Below are positions 45,961-57,071 of a DNA stretch of 64,000 nucleotides, piece by piece. The DNA lies in assembly GCA_030762175.1 (NCBI GenBank), contig CM060831.1, forward strand, positions 6,834,501-6,898,500, read 5' to 3'. The position numbers and the translations under genes are program-made. Position 1 is the first letter of the stretch; the number at the start of each line of letters is the position of its first letter. The stretch is from Metallyticus violacea. Its lineage: Eukaryota; Arthropoda; Insecta; Mantodea; Metallyticidae. Below the pieces are notes generated by a model, which was not told the DNA's origin, ran no database searches, and worked only from the letters and a program-made list of their open reading frames with translations.

Positions 45961-46004
45961 GATTTGCTATTTAAGAGGAAAACATGATAAAAGAAAAAGA
46001 AAAA

Positions 46005-46083
46005 ACTCAGTCAGGGAGGACTGTGCTGGTGGAAATCGAATCCCAGAATTCCCGCTCTAACAACCTCGGACACCCCTGGCGGT
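46005..46083 (-). repeat. SINE-A fragment (head)
   Basis: Minus-strand tRNA-Ser-like head: 'ggtgtccgaggttgtta', B-box gggattcgattt and the start of the body 'agtcctccctgactgag' in reverse. The 3' part is absent. Confidence 0.8.
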
Positions 46084-46963
46084 CCCCACCTTCTTTTGAA
46101 ATTAATAGCCTCCCTTTTTTAAACATCTCAGCCCGAGAAAAGATACCTGTAAAAAGAAGTCTGCTATTTATTTACTGACCAGTAGAAGGGAATTTGCGAA
46201 GTGATTAAGCCATGCACGTTGCATAAACTTTCAGTTAATTTGTATAGAGGAGTATGCGAAGAAAAACAGGCAAGATTTGTTTCTAGTGGATTTCAAAGAA
46301 CAAGGAACTAATGAAGGTGCACTGAGTGGAAGCACCGTGCACATGTTTAAATGTTATACACATGGTTTCAATGACTGAATACTGAATAATCTCAACCATT
46401 GAGCAGCATTGAAAGGAAAAATCTATTTCTCACGGTCTTGCAAAAACACGAAAGTATAAAATAGAGGAAAATCCATTTTACACACGTTTACCTGAAACAG
46501 CAGTTGGCAACAGTGCCAGGTGGTATACAGCCTGTTAACTTAACCCAATATTTCTCCAACCTACGTAAATGGAATGAGTAGCGACACATTGCAAAGAAGC
46601 ACAAATACACGTCATTTGTCCTAACCAGGTTACTTGAAACGAGACACCGCCTCTGTGAAGTTGGTACTCCTGAAGCGTTTGCACTTTCATCCATTATACC
46701 AATCTGCGTGATTGTTACTATTTCACTTCACTTTACAGTGGCGGGCATTCAGCACCTCTGTGAAACTGAATTCAAATCCAATCTTGCAGTTATTGCTTCC
46801 GCAGTTTGCTAGCTTGGAATTATGTTTACAATTTATGCTAAACAATTCATTCACGCATATGTTGTGCATTTCTGCTTTCGCAGGTGAAAAATGCATATTT
46901 AACGAATGTAAAACTCTTGACTTTCTGTTGAACGTTTACATTGGTACTACACACCGCACAACT
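46084..46963. other. Unassigned spacer
   Basis: No supported gene or known repeat. A 154-codon open frame from 46712 owes its length to the trinucleotide array that follows. Confidence 0.4.
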
Positions 46964-47007
<44 letters not shown>

Positions 47008-47050
47008 CAGTAGCAGTAGCAATAGCAGTAGCAGTAGCAGTAGCAGTAGC

Positions 47051-47110
<60 letters not shown>

Positions 47111-47142
47111 TGTAGTAGTAGTTGTAGTAGTAGTAGCAGCAG
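46964..47142. repeat. Trinucleotide array (AGC)n-(AGT)n
   Basis: About 180 bases of trinucleotides that change along their length: pure AGC first, then alternating AGT-AGC, then nearly pure AGT, with AGTTGT variants and a final AGCAGC. It is open in several frames (poly-Ser, poly-Ala/Val, poly-Leu), a simple consequence of the repeat and not evidence of a gene. Confidence 0.95.
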
Positions 47143-47222
47143 AGAGGTAGTAATAGAAGTATATTTATTGTTATAAAATTCTATATACACATCACAAACA
47201 TATTTAATGCATGGGATCGCCA

Positions 47223-47485
47223 TGGGTGGCCGCGGTCGTTAAAGCGCGGACTCGTGAGCGGGAGGTTTGGGGTTCAAATCCCACCAGGTCCGTCCTCCCT
47301 GACTGAGGTTTTTTTCCAGGTATTCCTCAGTTCTCATAAATGGCAAATGCCGGGGAGATACCCTAAACTTAGGCCTGCAACGTTTCCTTTCTTAAAAAAA
47401 ATCCTCTTTCAATGCATAATTTCATTTCATTTATCATCAACGTCCATCGCCTGTGGTGCCTCAGTAGCAAAAACGGGTGTTAAAC
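47223..47485 (+). repeat. SINE-A, near full length
   Basis: tRNA-Ser-like head (gggtggccgcggtcgttaaa; B-box ggttcaaatccc) and full body to 'aacgggtgttaaaccc'. It lacks a clear A tail. Confidence 0.9.
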
Positions 47486-48615
47486 CCGCTTTATGTATGG
47501 GTCTTACATTGTACATGCTTAAATATGATACACAATTAGAAAGAGGAACAAATAAAAATGAAAACAAAACATTATTAATTATAATATTAATAATATAATA
47601 ATTAATAAACAAAACATTTGTTTTAAAATGAGATGAAAAGTATTTATAGATATATGATTGGAAACAATTAAATGTTATTTATAATTATACTAGTTATTGC
47701 GTTCTAACTAGAAAATAATTTGTTTCTAGCTTTGCGTACATTGGCTAGGAGAACCACATATTCAACCAATTAGTGTGGTTCGCAAACAGGTCCCACCATA
47801 CCAACAGACTCCTACTTGAATTTAAAACTTTTACTGGAAATAGTGTTTTTCTCAAGTATTCCCAATGGTACATTCGGCCAGAATATGTACCCATTTACCC
47901 CACAAAATGAGCAGGTTCTCCTGCCAGAACTATCCATTATTTCTGGGCCAACTTCCCAGTCTAAACCAGACCATTCCTGATCTTGCCATTCTATCTAGAT
48001 CGAATATATATGCCTCTTTTACCAGGTTAGTTTCATTTCATTTGATACGCTCAAGAAGACTTTCGTGTTAAAATCTGCCTCGATTTACTGCTTGGTTACA
48101 TCCTCTAGACTCGTTCCAACCTTTTCCCGTGCCTTTTTATAATTCTCATTGCCTCATTGCCACATTGAACTTAGGCCAATTCCTCTGGATTCTCTTTCCA
48201 CTCCTGGAGTTCATAACTGTGGTGTTATATTTTGTATCTGGTGTCTATAACATTAGTGCGAAGTGTGGACTGGTCTCCCTGCATTAGTCTAGCCCGGTTT
48301 GTTTTACTATTAAGTGTATCTTCGTAACAGCCCACCTCCCTCATGATCCTATAGTTTGACGTTCCTTTGGAGAGTCCGAGAACTCTTTTCCGAAAGTCTC
48401 AGTTTGCATTCTTGACCCTCTGTTTCTGCACAGCAATCTCAGCTTTGTAATGTGCAGAGTATTGCAGTAAAAATGAACGGCCCTCCTTAAGACTTTTGAA
48501 CTATTGAAATGTGCTGGCAGAACAAAATCGCCATATGCTTGCTGCAACATCGCATACGCTTGTAATATGCCCGATGTCTGCAGATGGAAGCAAAATTTGT
48601 ACCGAAAATGATAAT
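47486..48615. other. Unassigned spacer
   Basis: AT-rich with no recognised gene or repeat. A 68-codon plus-strand stretch at 47865-48071 shows no motif. Confidence 0.35.
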
Positions 48616-48619
48616 GATA

Positions 48620-49690
48620 CACGTTTTTAAATCGTTCAAGCGGCCGCAATTTGGGCTTTTTCTCCAAAATTCGGTATATGCCACTAAAACAAATAAATGA
48701 CAATAGTTTATGAAAATGGGTGAAATCAGATTAATAGGAGTGGGAGTTCACCTGAAACTCAAAATTTAAAAATCGCTCTAGTGGCACAAATATATATTTT
48801 TCACAAGAAGTCCTGTATATATGATTGAAATATAACAAGAACAACTCTCTGAAAATTAGGGAAATTGGACCATTAGGAGTAGGGGCATATCTGAAAACGA
48901 AAATTTAAAAAGCGCTCTAGTATTTAATATTTTCTCAATTGATTCAATATAAAATGACAAATTAATTTACCATTTAAATAGTATTTATAGCGATGCACAT
49001 GTTTTATATTTAACAAAAGCACTGACCTGAAGACATCAATGTGAAATATTTATTTAATATAAGTATGTGAATTATATTAGCACATAAGAGAGCTGTGTAA
49101 TACCTTTCAGAAAACGTTTGCGTTACATGTTTTTACTAAAATAAAATTTAAATTATATTTCAAAACCAATGAAAATCGATTAAACTTTCGATTGTTTATT
49201 GTGTATATTTGCTTAGTACATTGTAAATGTTTTTAAATAGTAATATGTTTTGTTTCATTTACACATATAAAGATATTCTTGAATATACAAGGTTTCTCTC
49301 TGTTATTTCTCTCTATTTTAGTGAATGTAAAGATGATAACAAGGGCTCAGTTCATAAACATGGTTAAAAATGTTTAAAAATATCCACACTATATAGATTT
49401 ATCTGCCAATGATCATATATTTCATTTAATTAATATTATACCATTACTTTTTGTGGTTTAATCTCAGTAATAAAAATAAAAATAAAAGGAATAAATATAA
49501 AAATGGGGGTTCTTTTTGCAATACCTCTAGATTACAACAATTCTAATTTTGTTCCACTAATACCACACTAATAGCATAGCTTGTTTCATTTAATTTATTA
49601 ATAACGCCGTAATTTTGGATTTATATTAATGTTTAAAGTTATTTTACTTGCTGAAGAATTCGCTTAATTTACGCAGCTCCTGCGGGAGGA
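48620..49690 (+). mobile_element. HINE-like repeat, copy B
   Basis: Starts within the internal units ('tcaagcggccgcaatttggg', 'aattcggtatatgccacta', 'aatcgctctagtggcac', 'aaagcgctctagtattta'). It continues through the 3' arm ('acgtttgcgttacatgtttt', 'cgattgtttattgtgta', 'gggctcagttcataaacat') and ends with the hairpin acgcagctcctgcg at 49671-49684. It lacks the 5' microsatellite. Confidence 0.72.
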
Positions 49691-50639
49691 ATTTTTATTA
49701 TTTTAAAAATGTGAAATCAATTCTGAATTTCCATTTAATTTCACATTAAACAGCTTTAAAGTGGCTAGTGGATTTCTATACAGGTGTACGCTATCAAAGC
49801 ACGTTGCCCAGGTAACGTTCTATAGGAACTATTCTGCTATGTTCCCAGGAATGTTACGTAACATCGGTCAGAACTTTAAGAATTATTGCGAACTGAATGA
49901 CGGGGAGAAAGCAATCTCCGTCCCGGCTAAGTCTCAACTTTGCGTGTTAATTCACACGGTTGGTCCACTAAGGATATTAGAAGCTGGGTGTGTATTCCCA
50001 CGCGACTAGCGTGCTAAGCCGGTTTTAATTGGCAATTCCAAATCAACAGAGCGGACCCTTCAATCAAAAGCCAGCGTGTCCTATATCAGTTTTTGACTGC
50101 ACGCCCCCCGATCATTAAATGTGACCACCGCACTAGCGCTGCCTAGCGGGCGCGCATGTAATCCGAATTAATGGGGAGTACGAGAGAAACAGGCGAACAC
50201 GTATATGCAAAATTATAATATGTTGTTCACATCATTATCTCGTGCCCAGTCAATCATTGGATAATCATTGTGTAATCCGCTTTAATTCTTTCTCAGGTAC
50301 ATGCATTAGCGGTCCCAAGCCCCCCTGAAAGAACATTAAAATATCTCACCAGTTCTCCTTTTCGCTCCCGTATTGAATAGCAGGATATTAAACTTTTATT
50401 TTCTCTACACCACATTTTAAGCTTAAGAACTTTAACCAGCGCTAATGGACCGACCGAAACTTTTTCGTGTACTGCTGAAATCCTAAAAACCTTCATCACT
50501 ATTCTACTTTAAATTAAGAAACAAAAAAAAAAGTACGCATTAAATAAATATTTTGGTGCCTCTTGACTTTATAGGAGGGGAATTCGGAAATTATTTACAA
50601 TATTAGTTTTTGTACTTTATTATCGAATTTAGAAGTAAT
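49691..50639. other. Unassigned spacer with a GC-richer block
   Basis: From about 49750 to 50190 the sequence is noticeably less AT-rich than its surroundings and contains a string with gcctagcgggcgcgcatgta. There is no recognisable protein, RNA or repeat. It could be unique conserved non-coding DNA or an unfamiliar repeat. Confidence 0.35.
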
Positions 50640-50705
50640 TTAAGTTATTGGGATTGTGCTATTGAATACTCTTTCCAAATACCCACCTACTAGGCACCGA
50701 AAAAG

Positions 50706-50785
<80 letters not shown>

Positions 50786-51988
50786 GAAATATATCTGTGT
50801 GTGTATGTGTATGAATGTGTGTGTGAGAGAATCTGTTAACACTCTGGCGGTCGCAATTTTTGTTTTTTCTCAACAAAACTTGGCATATAACCATGAATTA
50901 ACAAACGACGTGTCGAGCTCGTTAACCAGTAACAATGGGCCATTGGAAGTGGGGGTTAAACTAGAGGGAATATTTTTAAAAATTATACATAGCGCCCGCA
51001 ATTTTTGCTTTATCTCAACGAAATAATGTACATTTCTATAAAATTAATTGATAAAAATTGTTTCCGAATACAAGGGCCATCGAACCATTGGGAGTGGGGA
51101 TATACCTGAAAAACAAGAGAGAGTTAAAGGGAAATTTAAAAATTGCTCCAGCGACCGCAATTTTAAATATTTTTAAAGGAAATTCGGTACACGTCATTGA
51201 AAAAAACAAGAAAAATAATTTCTGAAAAAATAGTGAAATCGAACTATTAGGAGGGTGGATTTATATGAAATCTCAATATTAAAAATCGCTCAAGCGGCAA
51301 TAATATTTGTTTTTTCACAACAAAATACGGTATATATAATTTAAATAAAATCAGAAAAAACGGTTTCTAAAAATTTGGAAAATTGCACCATTAAGAGTAG
51401 GGGTACACTTAAAAACCGCATTTGCGTTTTTTTTTTCTCTCTTTAATGTTTTAAAATAAAATGACAAATTGATTCAGCACATAAACTGTATTTATGATTA
51501 TCCATGTTTTATATTCAACAAAAGCATTATCGTTAAGATGGCAAATGTGAAATATTAATGTAATATGTGTTTGAGAATTATATTTGTATGTTAGAGCGCT
51601 CTTTAATAATCTTCAGAAATCGTTTGCGTTACAAATTTTAAATTACAATAAAATTTAAATTTAATTTCAAAGCCACTGCAAATACACAGAGCTTTCGATT
51701 GTATATTGTTGATTGTGTACATTTGCTCAGTACATTGTAATTGTTTCTGAATAGCATCATGTTTTTGTTTTATTGAAAAATAAAAACACCGTCTTTTAAA
51801 TACACACTGTAACTCGAAACTTTCTGTTAATTATTTTAGTGAATGTGAAGATTATATCAAGGGTTAAATTCATAAACGTGTTTACATTTAAAATGCTTAA
51901 AAATACTCACAAAATAAAACCTTATGTATCAGTGGTAATTTATTTCATTTAATTAATAATATACCAATAATGTTTGTGGTTTAATCTC

Positions 51989-52027
<39 letters not shown>

Positions 52028-52215
52028 TTTTCCTCTTTTGTAATACTTATAGGTTACAAAAATTCTAATTTTGTTCCCCTAATACCACACAGTAATGTCA
52101 TATCTTATTTTATTTCATTAAATAACAAGACCTAATTTGAATTTTACATTAATTTGTATTAAAATTACTCAACTTGATGAGGAACTTCCTTAGTTTACGC
52201 AGCTTCTGCGTGACG
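50640..52215 (+). mobile_element. HINE-like repeat, copy C (most complete)
   Basis: Has the whole architecture: 5' segment with cctactaggcaccgaaaaag, (AT)n then (GT)n at 50709-50783, four internal units starting near 50838, 50987, 51145 and 51286 (each near 'cggtcgcaatttttg' or 'gcgaccgcaatttt'), 3' arm, (AAT)n near 51990-52026, and a perfect terminal hairpin acgcagcttctgcgt at 52197-52211. Non-coding. Best model for the family. Confidence 0.78.
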
Positions 52216-52219
52216 GTCG

Positions 52220-52740
52220 TTTGATTATGCAACATGGATCTGCGAATATACACCCCACCGTTGTCGTCTACCTGATAACTTCAACCATTGTTTGGGAATA
52301 CTATGCCACCACTTGTGGACAGCTGCCTGAACTTCCTCGTTGTTGCCAAATTTTCTACCTCATGTTATCGTATAAGGCATAGTCAGGCGAAGCGAGATTC
52401 GGTGAATACGGTGGGTGTGGCACAATGACCCCAGCGAAGCCAATTTTGCGGGCGTAGTGTTGCTGGCGTGGGGCCGCGCATTGTCATTTTGCATGAACAC
52501 TCCTGTCGACAACTTCCCCTTTCGCCGTTGCCGAAGCTTGCGTTTAAGCCCCGTAAGGTTCTCGCTGTTGACAGCTGCTGCTTGAGGAAGTCAGTCCACT
52601 TGCAGTATTGCCTGAAGTGTCTCAAAAGACGGTGACATCTGCTTGCCCACAGATAAGGTAGCAGGACATTTCTTAGGCCGGAATTCTTTGGATGTTTCCA
52701 TTGCATGACCGCTTTCTCCGGTGTGAGATAATATGTTTTG
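52220..52740 (-). pseudogene. mariner-3 transposase relic
   Basis: The minus-strand stretch 52706-52383 starts MQWKHPKNSGLRN, matching the 'SMQWKHPGSP-PKK' region after the first catalytic block in mariner-3. In the same and shifted frames it includes QVDFLKQQ-like, 'VNSENLTGLK' and GPTPATLRPQNWLRWGHCA sequence, which closely matches 'PTPATLQPQ' in the copy at 20130. C-terminal remnants ('RKFGNNEEVQAAVH') follow near 52350. The N-terminal half is absent. It sits immediately after the 3' hairpin of HINE copy C. Confidence 0.75.
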
Positions 52741-52744
52741 TTAA

Positions 52745-52983
52745 TAGTACATAACGACCGTTTTAACTACTAGGGCATCACAGAAGGTGCACACTGGTGA
52801 TACATGAAATGATTAATTTGGAAAGTATTTTTTAAAGGTGGAAGCGTTCCAGGCCTAAGTATAGGGTATCAACCCGGCATTTGCCATTTATGAGGGCTGT
52901 GGAAAATCTTGAAAGGAAAAAAAAAAAAAAAAGCCAGCCAGGGAGAGGACGGTCCTGCTGGGAATCGGTCCCCAGACCTCCCG
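52745..52983 (-). repeat. SINE-A, head damaged
   Basis: Minus-strand copy with 3' end, body and an A-rich expansion at about 52917-52932. The tRNA-like head is truncated after the B-box region (ggggaccgattccc). Confidence 0.85.
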
Positions 52984-53139
52984 TACCTGCATTAGATACT
53001 TGTGTAGAAATTTACTGTTATAATTAAGAAATTAAAAAGTGTAGCTAAAAGTAAAATGCTCCTTTCTTAGTAAAAAAGAAAAAAAAAAAAAAAAAACACA
53101 CACACACCAAAGCTACCTCAACGTTTAAATTCTATATTC

Positions 53140-54000
53140 AAACTGGTAGACCTCAGTTGCTGCACAGTGTGCCACTCAATTATAGAAACCATTTGAGGAC
53201 TGGCCGTAACCAGGCTTTAGGAATAACTCGCACAGCTTCCAATGTTTGATATTGCAGATCTAAGTTGTTGGCCCCTTAAAAAGAAGCCCAAAGTTGTTCC
53301 AAAGGCAACCAATCTGGGCCGCACTATGTAACCTTTCCACCATTGTGGAAAAATCTGGTGTAAGTTTTGACGAACATTCTGTACATAGTGAGTTGCAGCT
53401 ACATCTTGATGGAAGTCGATGTCATCTCTAGGTAGTGCATGGTTGACTGCCGCCTGTAGTGCCTCAGTAGTAAAAACGGGCGTTAAACATTATTTAAAAT
53501 GTTGACTGTATATGGAAACAGTCGTATCTACGTGATTTCAAAGTATATCGAACTGTGTATCAGTGTTTAGAGTTTCTATAAAGAAAAACGAATATGATTA
53601 CCAACAATACCAGCTAACATTAACTTTTTGTGGACTGGGTGTGGGGTCTCCTTCATCCACTGACCAGTATTGGCAGTGGTGTCCGTTACGAAATCCATAC
53701 AGGCGGAATTCATCTGAGAACACAATATGTTTATTAAAAAGGGAACTTGGTTGACACGCTTCATTATTAATCCACAAAACTGCAATATTCTAACCAGGAT
53801 CGTCTTCTGAAAGTTCCTGCAAAGGTTGAATTTTATAATGATGTACCCAGGCCATTTTAAGCATTTTAAAAGTTTGTATTTGTTTCTAATGACAAATTTG
53901 TAACTGAAACTTTTGGATTTTCTTGCACATGGAGAACCTCCAATGAAATATTTTCATTGTTTGTACTTTTCGGATTCCAGTTTGAATAAATTTGTTTACG
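53140..54000 (-). pseudogene. Tc1/mariner-superfamily (DUF4817-type) transposase relic
   Basis: On the minus strand from about 53930: VQENPKVSVTNLSLETNT, the second helix region, then in shifting frames 'KIQPLQELSEDDPG' and NKHIVFSDEFRLYGFRNGHH with the first catalytic Asp. CQYWSVDEGDPTPSPQKVNV follows. After an inserted SINE-A scrap (53448-53497) come DDIDFHQDGAATHYVQNVRQ with the second Asp, and 'LHQIFPQWW'. This is the order found in Tc-like families with 'FQQDGAPPHY---VR--L---FPGRWIGR'. It is heavily mutated. Confidence 0.72.
53448..53497 (+). repeat. SINE-A 3' end fragment
   Basis: Contains cgcctgtagtgcctcagtag followed by taaaaacgggcgttaaaca, the last about 45 bases of SINE-A. It is inserted in a transposase relic. 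Confidence 0.8.
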
Positions 54001-54811
54001 ATCCTTGTCCCCGCTGTATGTTCAATTGGATTGCAATCCGGATGCATATCATTAAACTAATTCGCCGCCTCTTGATGAGATCGTCGCCTGTCACCATAGC
54101 CAACCATAATTAAAATTAGAATTCATTTAATTTCGCTCAACATCTGATAAAATTTATTAATACGCTAGTTGTGTGATCTAATCCCTTAAATAAGATGTTT
54201 CTGTATCAATAAACACGATTCCTTATATATAAACAAAGGACAGTATTTGCGTTATTACTAACAAAACACAGTAAACAAAAAACGTATTTTATTATTCGCT
54301 ACACTTTTTGTTTTCTTGATTTAGCAATAATAAACTTGCACAGAAGTATAAAGTGTGAGTACTTTTTCAAGGACTCTTAATGAACGTTATTTAAAATGTA
54401 AGAATATTTGAAGTTACTTCCGGATAGACTGGAAGTAGAAAAAAGTCGATAACATAATAGTTTAGTTCTCAGTATACGGCTATCCTCATATACCGAATTT
54501 TATATCACGGAAACACATACTTAAAAGTTATTCAGATGGAGCGAGATTTTAATTAACTCTTTATAAGAATATACATTACGATCTCCAAAGAAAGTAATTC
54601 CTCAAAATAAGGAGAAATGTCTTATGTTTCATGTCATGAATAAACTTAGTCTTTGCACTTAAAGTATATGACATTTTTATGTAGAATTTGTGTCAGATTA
54701 ACTATTTTTAAGTTAAAGTTTAATAAAAATACATTTGGAACAATTTTTGTTGAAAAAAAATTGCAAAAGCCCCTCACAATACACAGAAAATACGGAGAAA
54801 AAACAACCGCA
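54001..54811. other. Unassigned spacer
   Basis: AT-rich. The first about 120 bases may be decayed transposase. No recognised repeat otherwise. Confidence 0.4.
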
Positions 54812-55039
54812 CGGGTGGCCGGAGTCGTTAAGGCACGGACTAGTGAGCGGCAGGTTTTTTCCAGGTTTTCCTCAGTCCTCATAAATGGCAAATGCCGGGG
54901 AGGTACCCTAAACTTAGGCCTGGAACGTATCCTACCTTAAAAAACCCTTTCCCAATTTATCATTTCATCTCATGTATCATCAGTGTTCATCGCCTGTGGT
55001 GTTTCAGTAGTAAAAACGGGCGTTAAACACCATTAAAAA
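54812..55039 (+). repeat. SINE-A with short deletion after the head
   Basis: Head gggtggccggagtcgttaag is followed by 'gagcggcaggtttttt', which skips the B-box and joins directly to the body 'ccaggttttcctcagtcc'. The remainder matches other copies to 'gggcgttaaacaccatt' and an A run. Confidence 0.88.
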
Positions 55040-55213
55040 AACAGAGAAAAAACTCTATATATTTTTCCCCCATTGTTCCTTTCGGTATCTAGTAGTTATC
55101 ATCCATGAAGATTTGACGTACATTTTCAAAAAATTTTCATGGGTACACCAGCAATAACTATATTCCTTCGGAATTCACTAAAAGGGAAAGAAATTTGGAA
55201 AAGAAGCTTTCTA

Positions 55214-56111
55214 GTGCCCTGTTTCACGAAGCTCTGATCTAATAAAACTAGTATTACTTGTTTATATTGCAAGTGTGTGTTTCTAGAACTTATAAACATA
55301 AACTACTAGTTATTAGTATAGCAGACTGATATTGTCCCTAAGTGATTTTGTTTTACCATTGCTCTGTTTCACGAAACATTTGTTCTTTTAATACTGCGTA
55401 GTATTAAAAGAACATACCATATATTGTTTTCACCTACGAGCCAACAAGATGAATTTACAATTAACAGTTCAAATTATAAAAACATTTATGCAATATGTTA
55501 TCTCAAATCCACCACCCACTCCCGTGCTTCTTATAATCTATTTTCACCTAAAATACCATAAAAACCGAGCTAATTACACCATTATTTGTAGATAATAATA
55601 TGAGTGTAAAATAAACACTTACTATTGTAGCTTTCTTGATGTTTAGCCAAAATGTGTCCCCACATATGCGTAGCCTTTCTCCGATGTAATTAACTTCATC
55701 GCTTTCACAGTTAGCTTTATTATTTTCTACAATTCGGCTTTGTCTTTCTTCATAATTTTTTCGAAGAATCGCTCTAATAATAATTCTTTAAGCTCATTAA
55801 ATAAATGCAGCACTGTTACTTGTTTTGAAAACTACAGATTTTTGTCGACATGGTTGACATAATACTATATCTTGGCTGGAATATGCGGTTTATAGTACAT
55901 GCCGCGTAAACAAAATCGCATCAATAAACAGTCCACGGAGCAATAAAATGATATCCTTCTCGACACTGGAATACAGCCGCTAAATTAGTAATTTTAACAA
56001 GTAATTTTAACAACTAATGACAAAATTTCACGATTTTACCATTGTGGGAAAATGTTATAGAAACAGGTTTTATTAGAACAGGTAGTAACTAGTAGACTAC
56101 TTGGTTCAGGA
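55214..56111. mobile_element. Candidate TIR element (about 0.9 kb), type uncertain
   Basis: The ends gtgccctgtttcacgaa (left) and, reverse-complemented, gtgccctatttcctgaa (right) are inverted. Inside each follow related strings 'ctaataaaactagtatt' and 'ctaataaaacctg'. The 'ccctgtttcacgaa' start resembles PIF/Harbinger-type MITEs, but I see no clear 3-base duplication. On the minus strand near 55790-55640 a frame reads AILRKNYEERQSRIVENNKA and NCESDEVNYIGERLRICGDT, which could be the remains of a protein I cannot name. Confidence 0.45.
55381..55414. repeat. Perfect 15-bp-stem palindrome
   Basis: tgttcttttaatact, a 4-base loop gcgt, then the exact inverse agtattaaaagaaca. It lies inside the candidate TIR element, just after a second 'tgtttcacgaaac' string. 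Confidence 0.95.
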
Positions 56112-56699
56112 AATAGGGCACAGGGTTTCGGAACATGTGTAAATAGTTACTCTTGTTAATCAACACCTTTTGTAGAGATATAGGAGTAATTTTCCCATAT
56201 TCTGCACGTGTTACAGCCGATATGACAAGAACTATAAATCTTCTTACGAGAGATTGTTACATCAAATCAATATGTTGTGGCTTAAGTCTTACTTTTTTTT
56301 AAATTTAAAACATGCCTCTACCTACTTTACCTTTCAAAGCCAACACCGTTGAAAGTTCACTTTACCCCATTTCTGCGTTGATGGAAAAACGCCAAGGGAA
56401 TTTAAAAACACAGCGGACCACGTCGCGAAAACAACTGAAGGCGATATGCCTCTCGTTACCACCTTAAGACCAAGAAAATGACGTCATCATGGCGAGAAAT
56501 GATCTCAAAAGGAAAACGAGAAGAAAAGTGCACGCCTTGTTAACACCCTACATCGATCCTATGACAGTACTCCTCATTATAAAGTACGGCGAACATTATT
56601 TATACACAAAATGCTGTATCTGATGTATTATGAGGAGATATATTAGTTTTAGCTAGTGATTATAATATTGGGTGACCAGATTCTGATAAACAAAGGGCC
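56112..56699. other. Unassigned spacer
   Basis: No recognised gene or repeat between the TIR element and HINE copy E. Confidence 0.35.
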
Positions 56700-57071
56700 G
56701 TCGCGCAGGAGCTGAGTAAACTAGCGAATTCCTCAGCAAGTTGAATTTGCGAATGTTATTACAGAACAGACAATGTAATAACAACAAGTAACACTAACTG
56801 AACATACACATATATAATGAGAACATAACTTTCAGACGTAAAACTATATGCTTTTCCCCTTTCATCATTATTTTATTTACGTGTTATATTTTTAGCTTAA
56901 CGTTTGGAATTGCGCTTAGATGTATAACAAGTAAAGGGCAATGTGATTAACATTTGAGTTACACAGTTAATTTTAAGCGTACGATTGTATATTTTCATAT
57001 GTTCCGAAACCGCTGTTCTCTACGCTTAATTTATTGTACACTTTACAATACCAAGATTGACAGAGTACACA

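Noticed and set aside
46712..47176. 154-codon poly-Ser protein
   Set aside because: The open frame is produced by the trinucleotide repeat; all frames through the repeat are open.
53040..53110. CRISPR-like or phage features
   Set aside because: Only A runs and CA repeats; the whole window is eukaryotic and no spaced direct repeats of CRISPR type occur.
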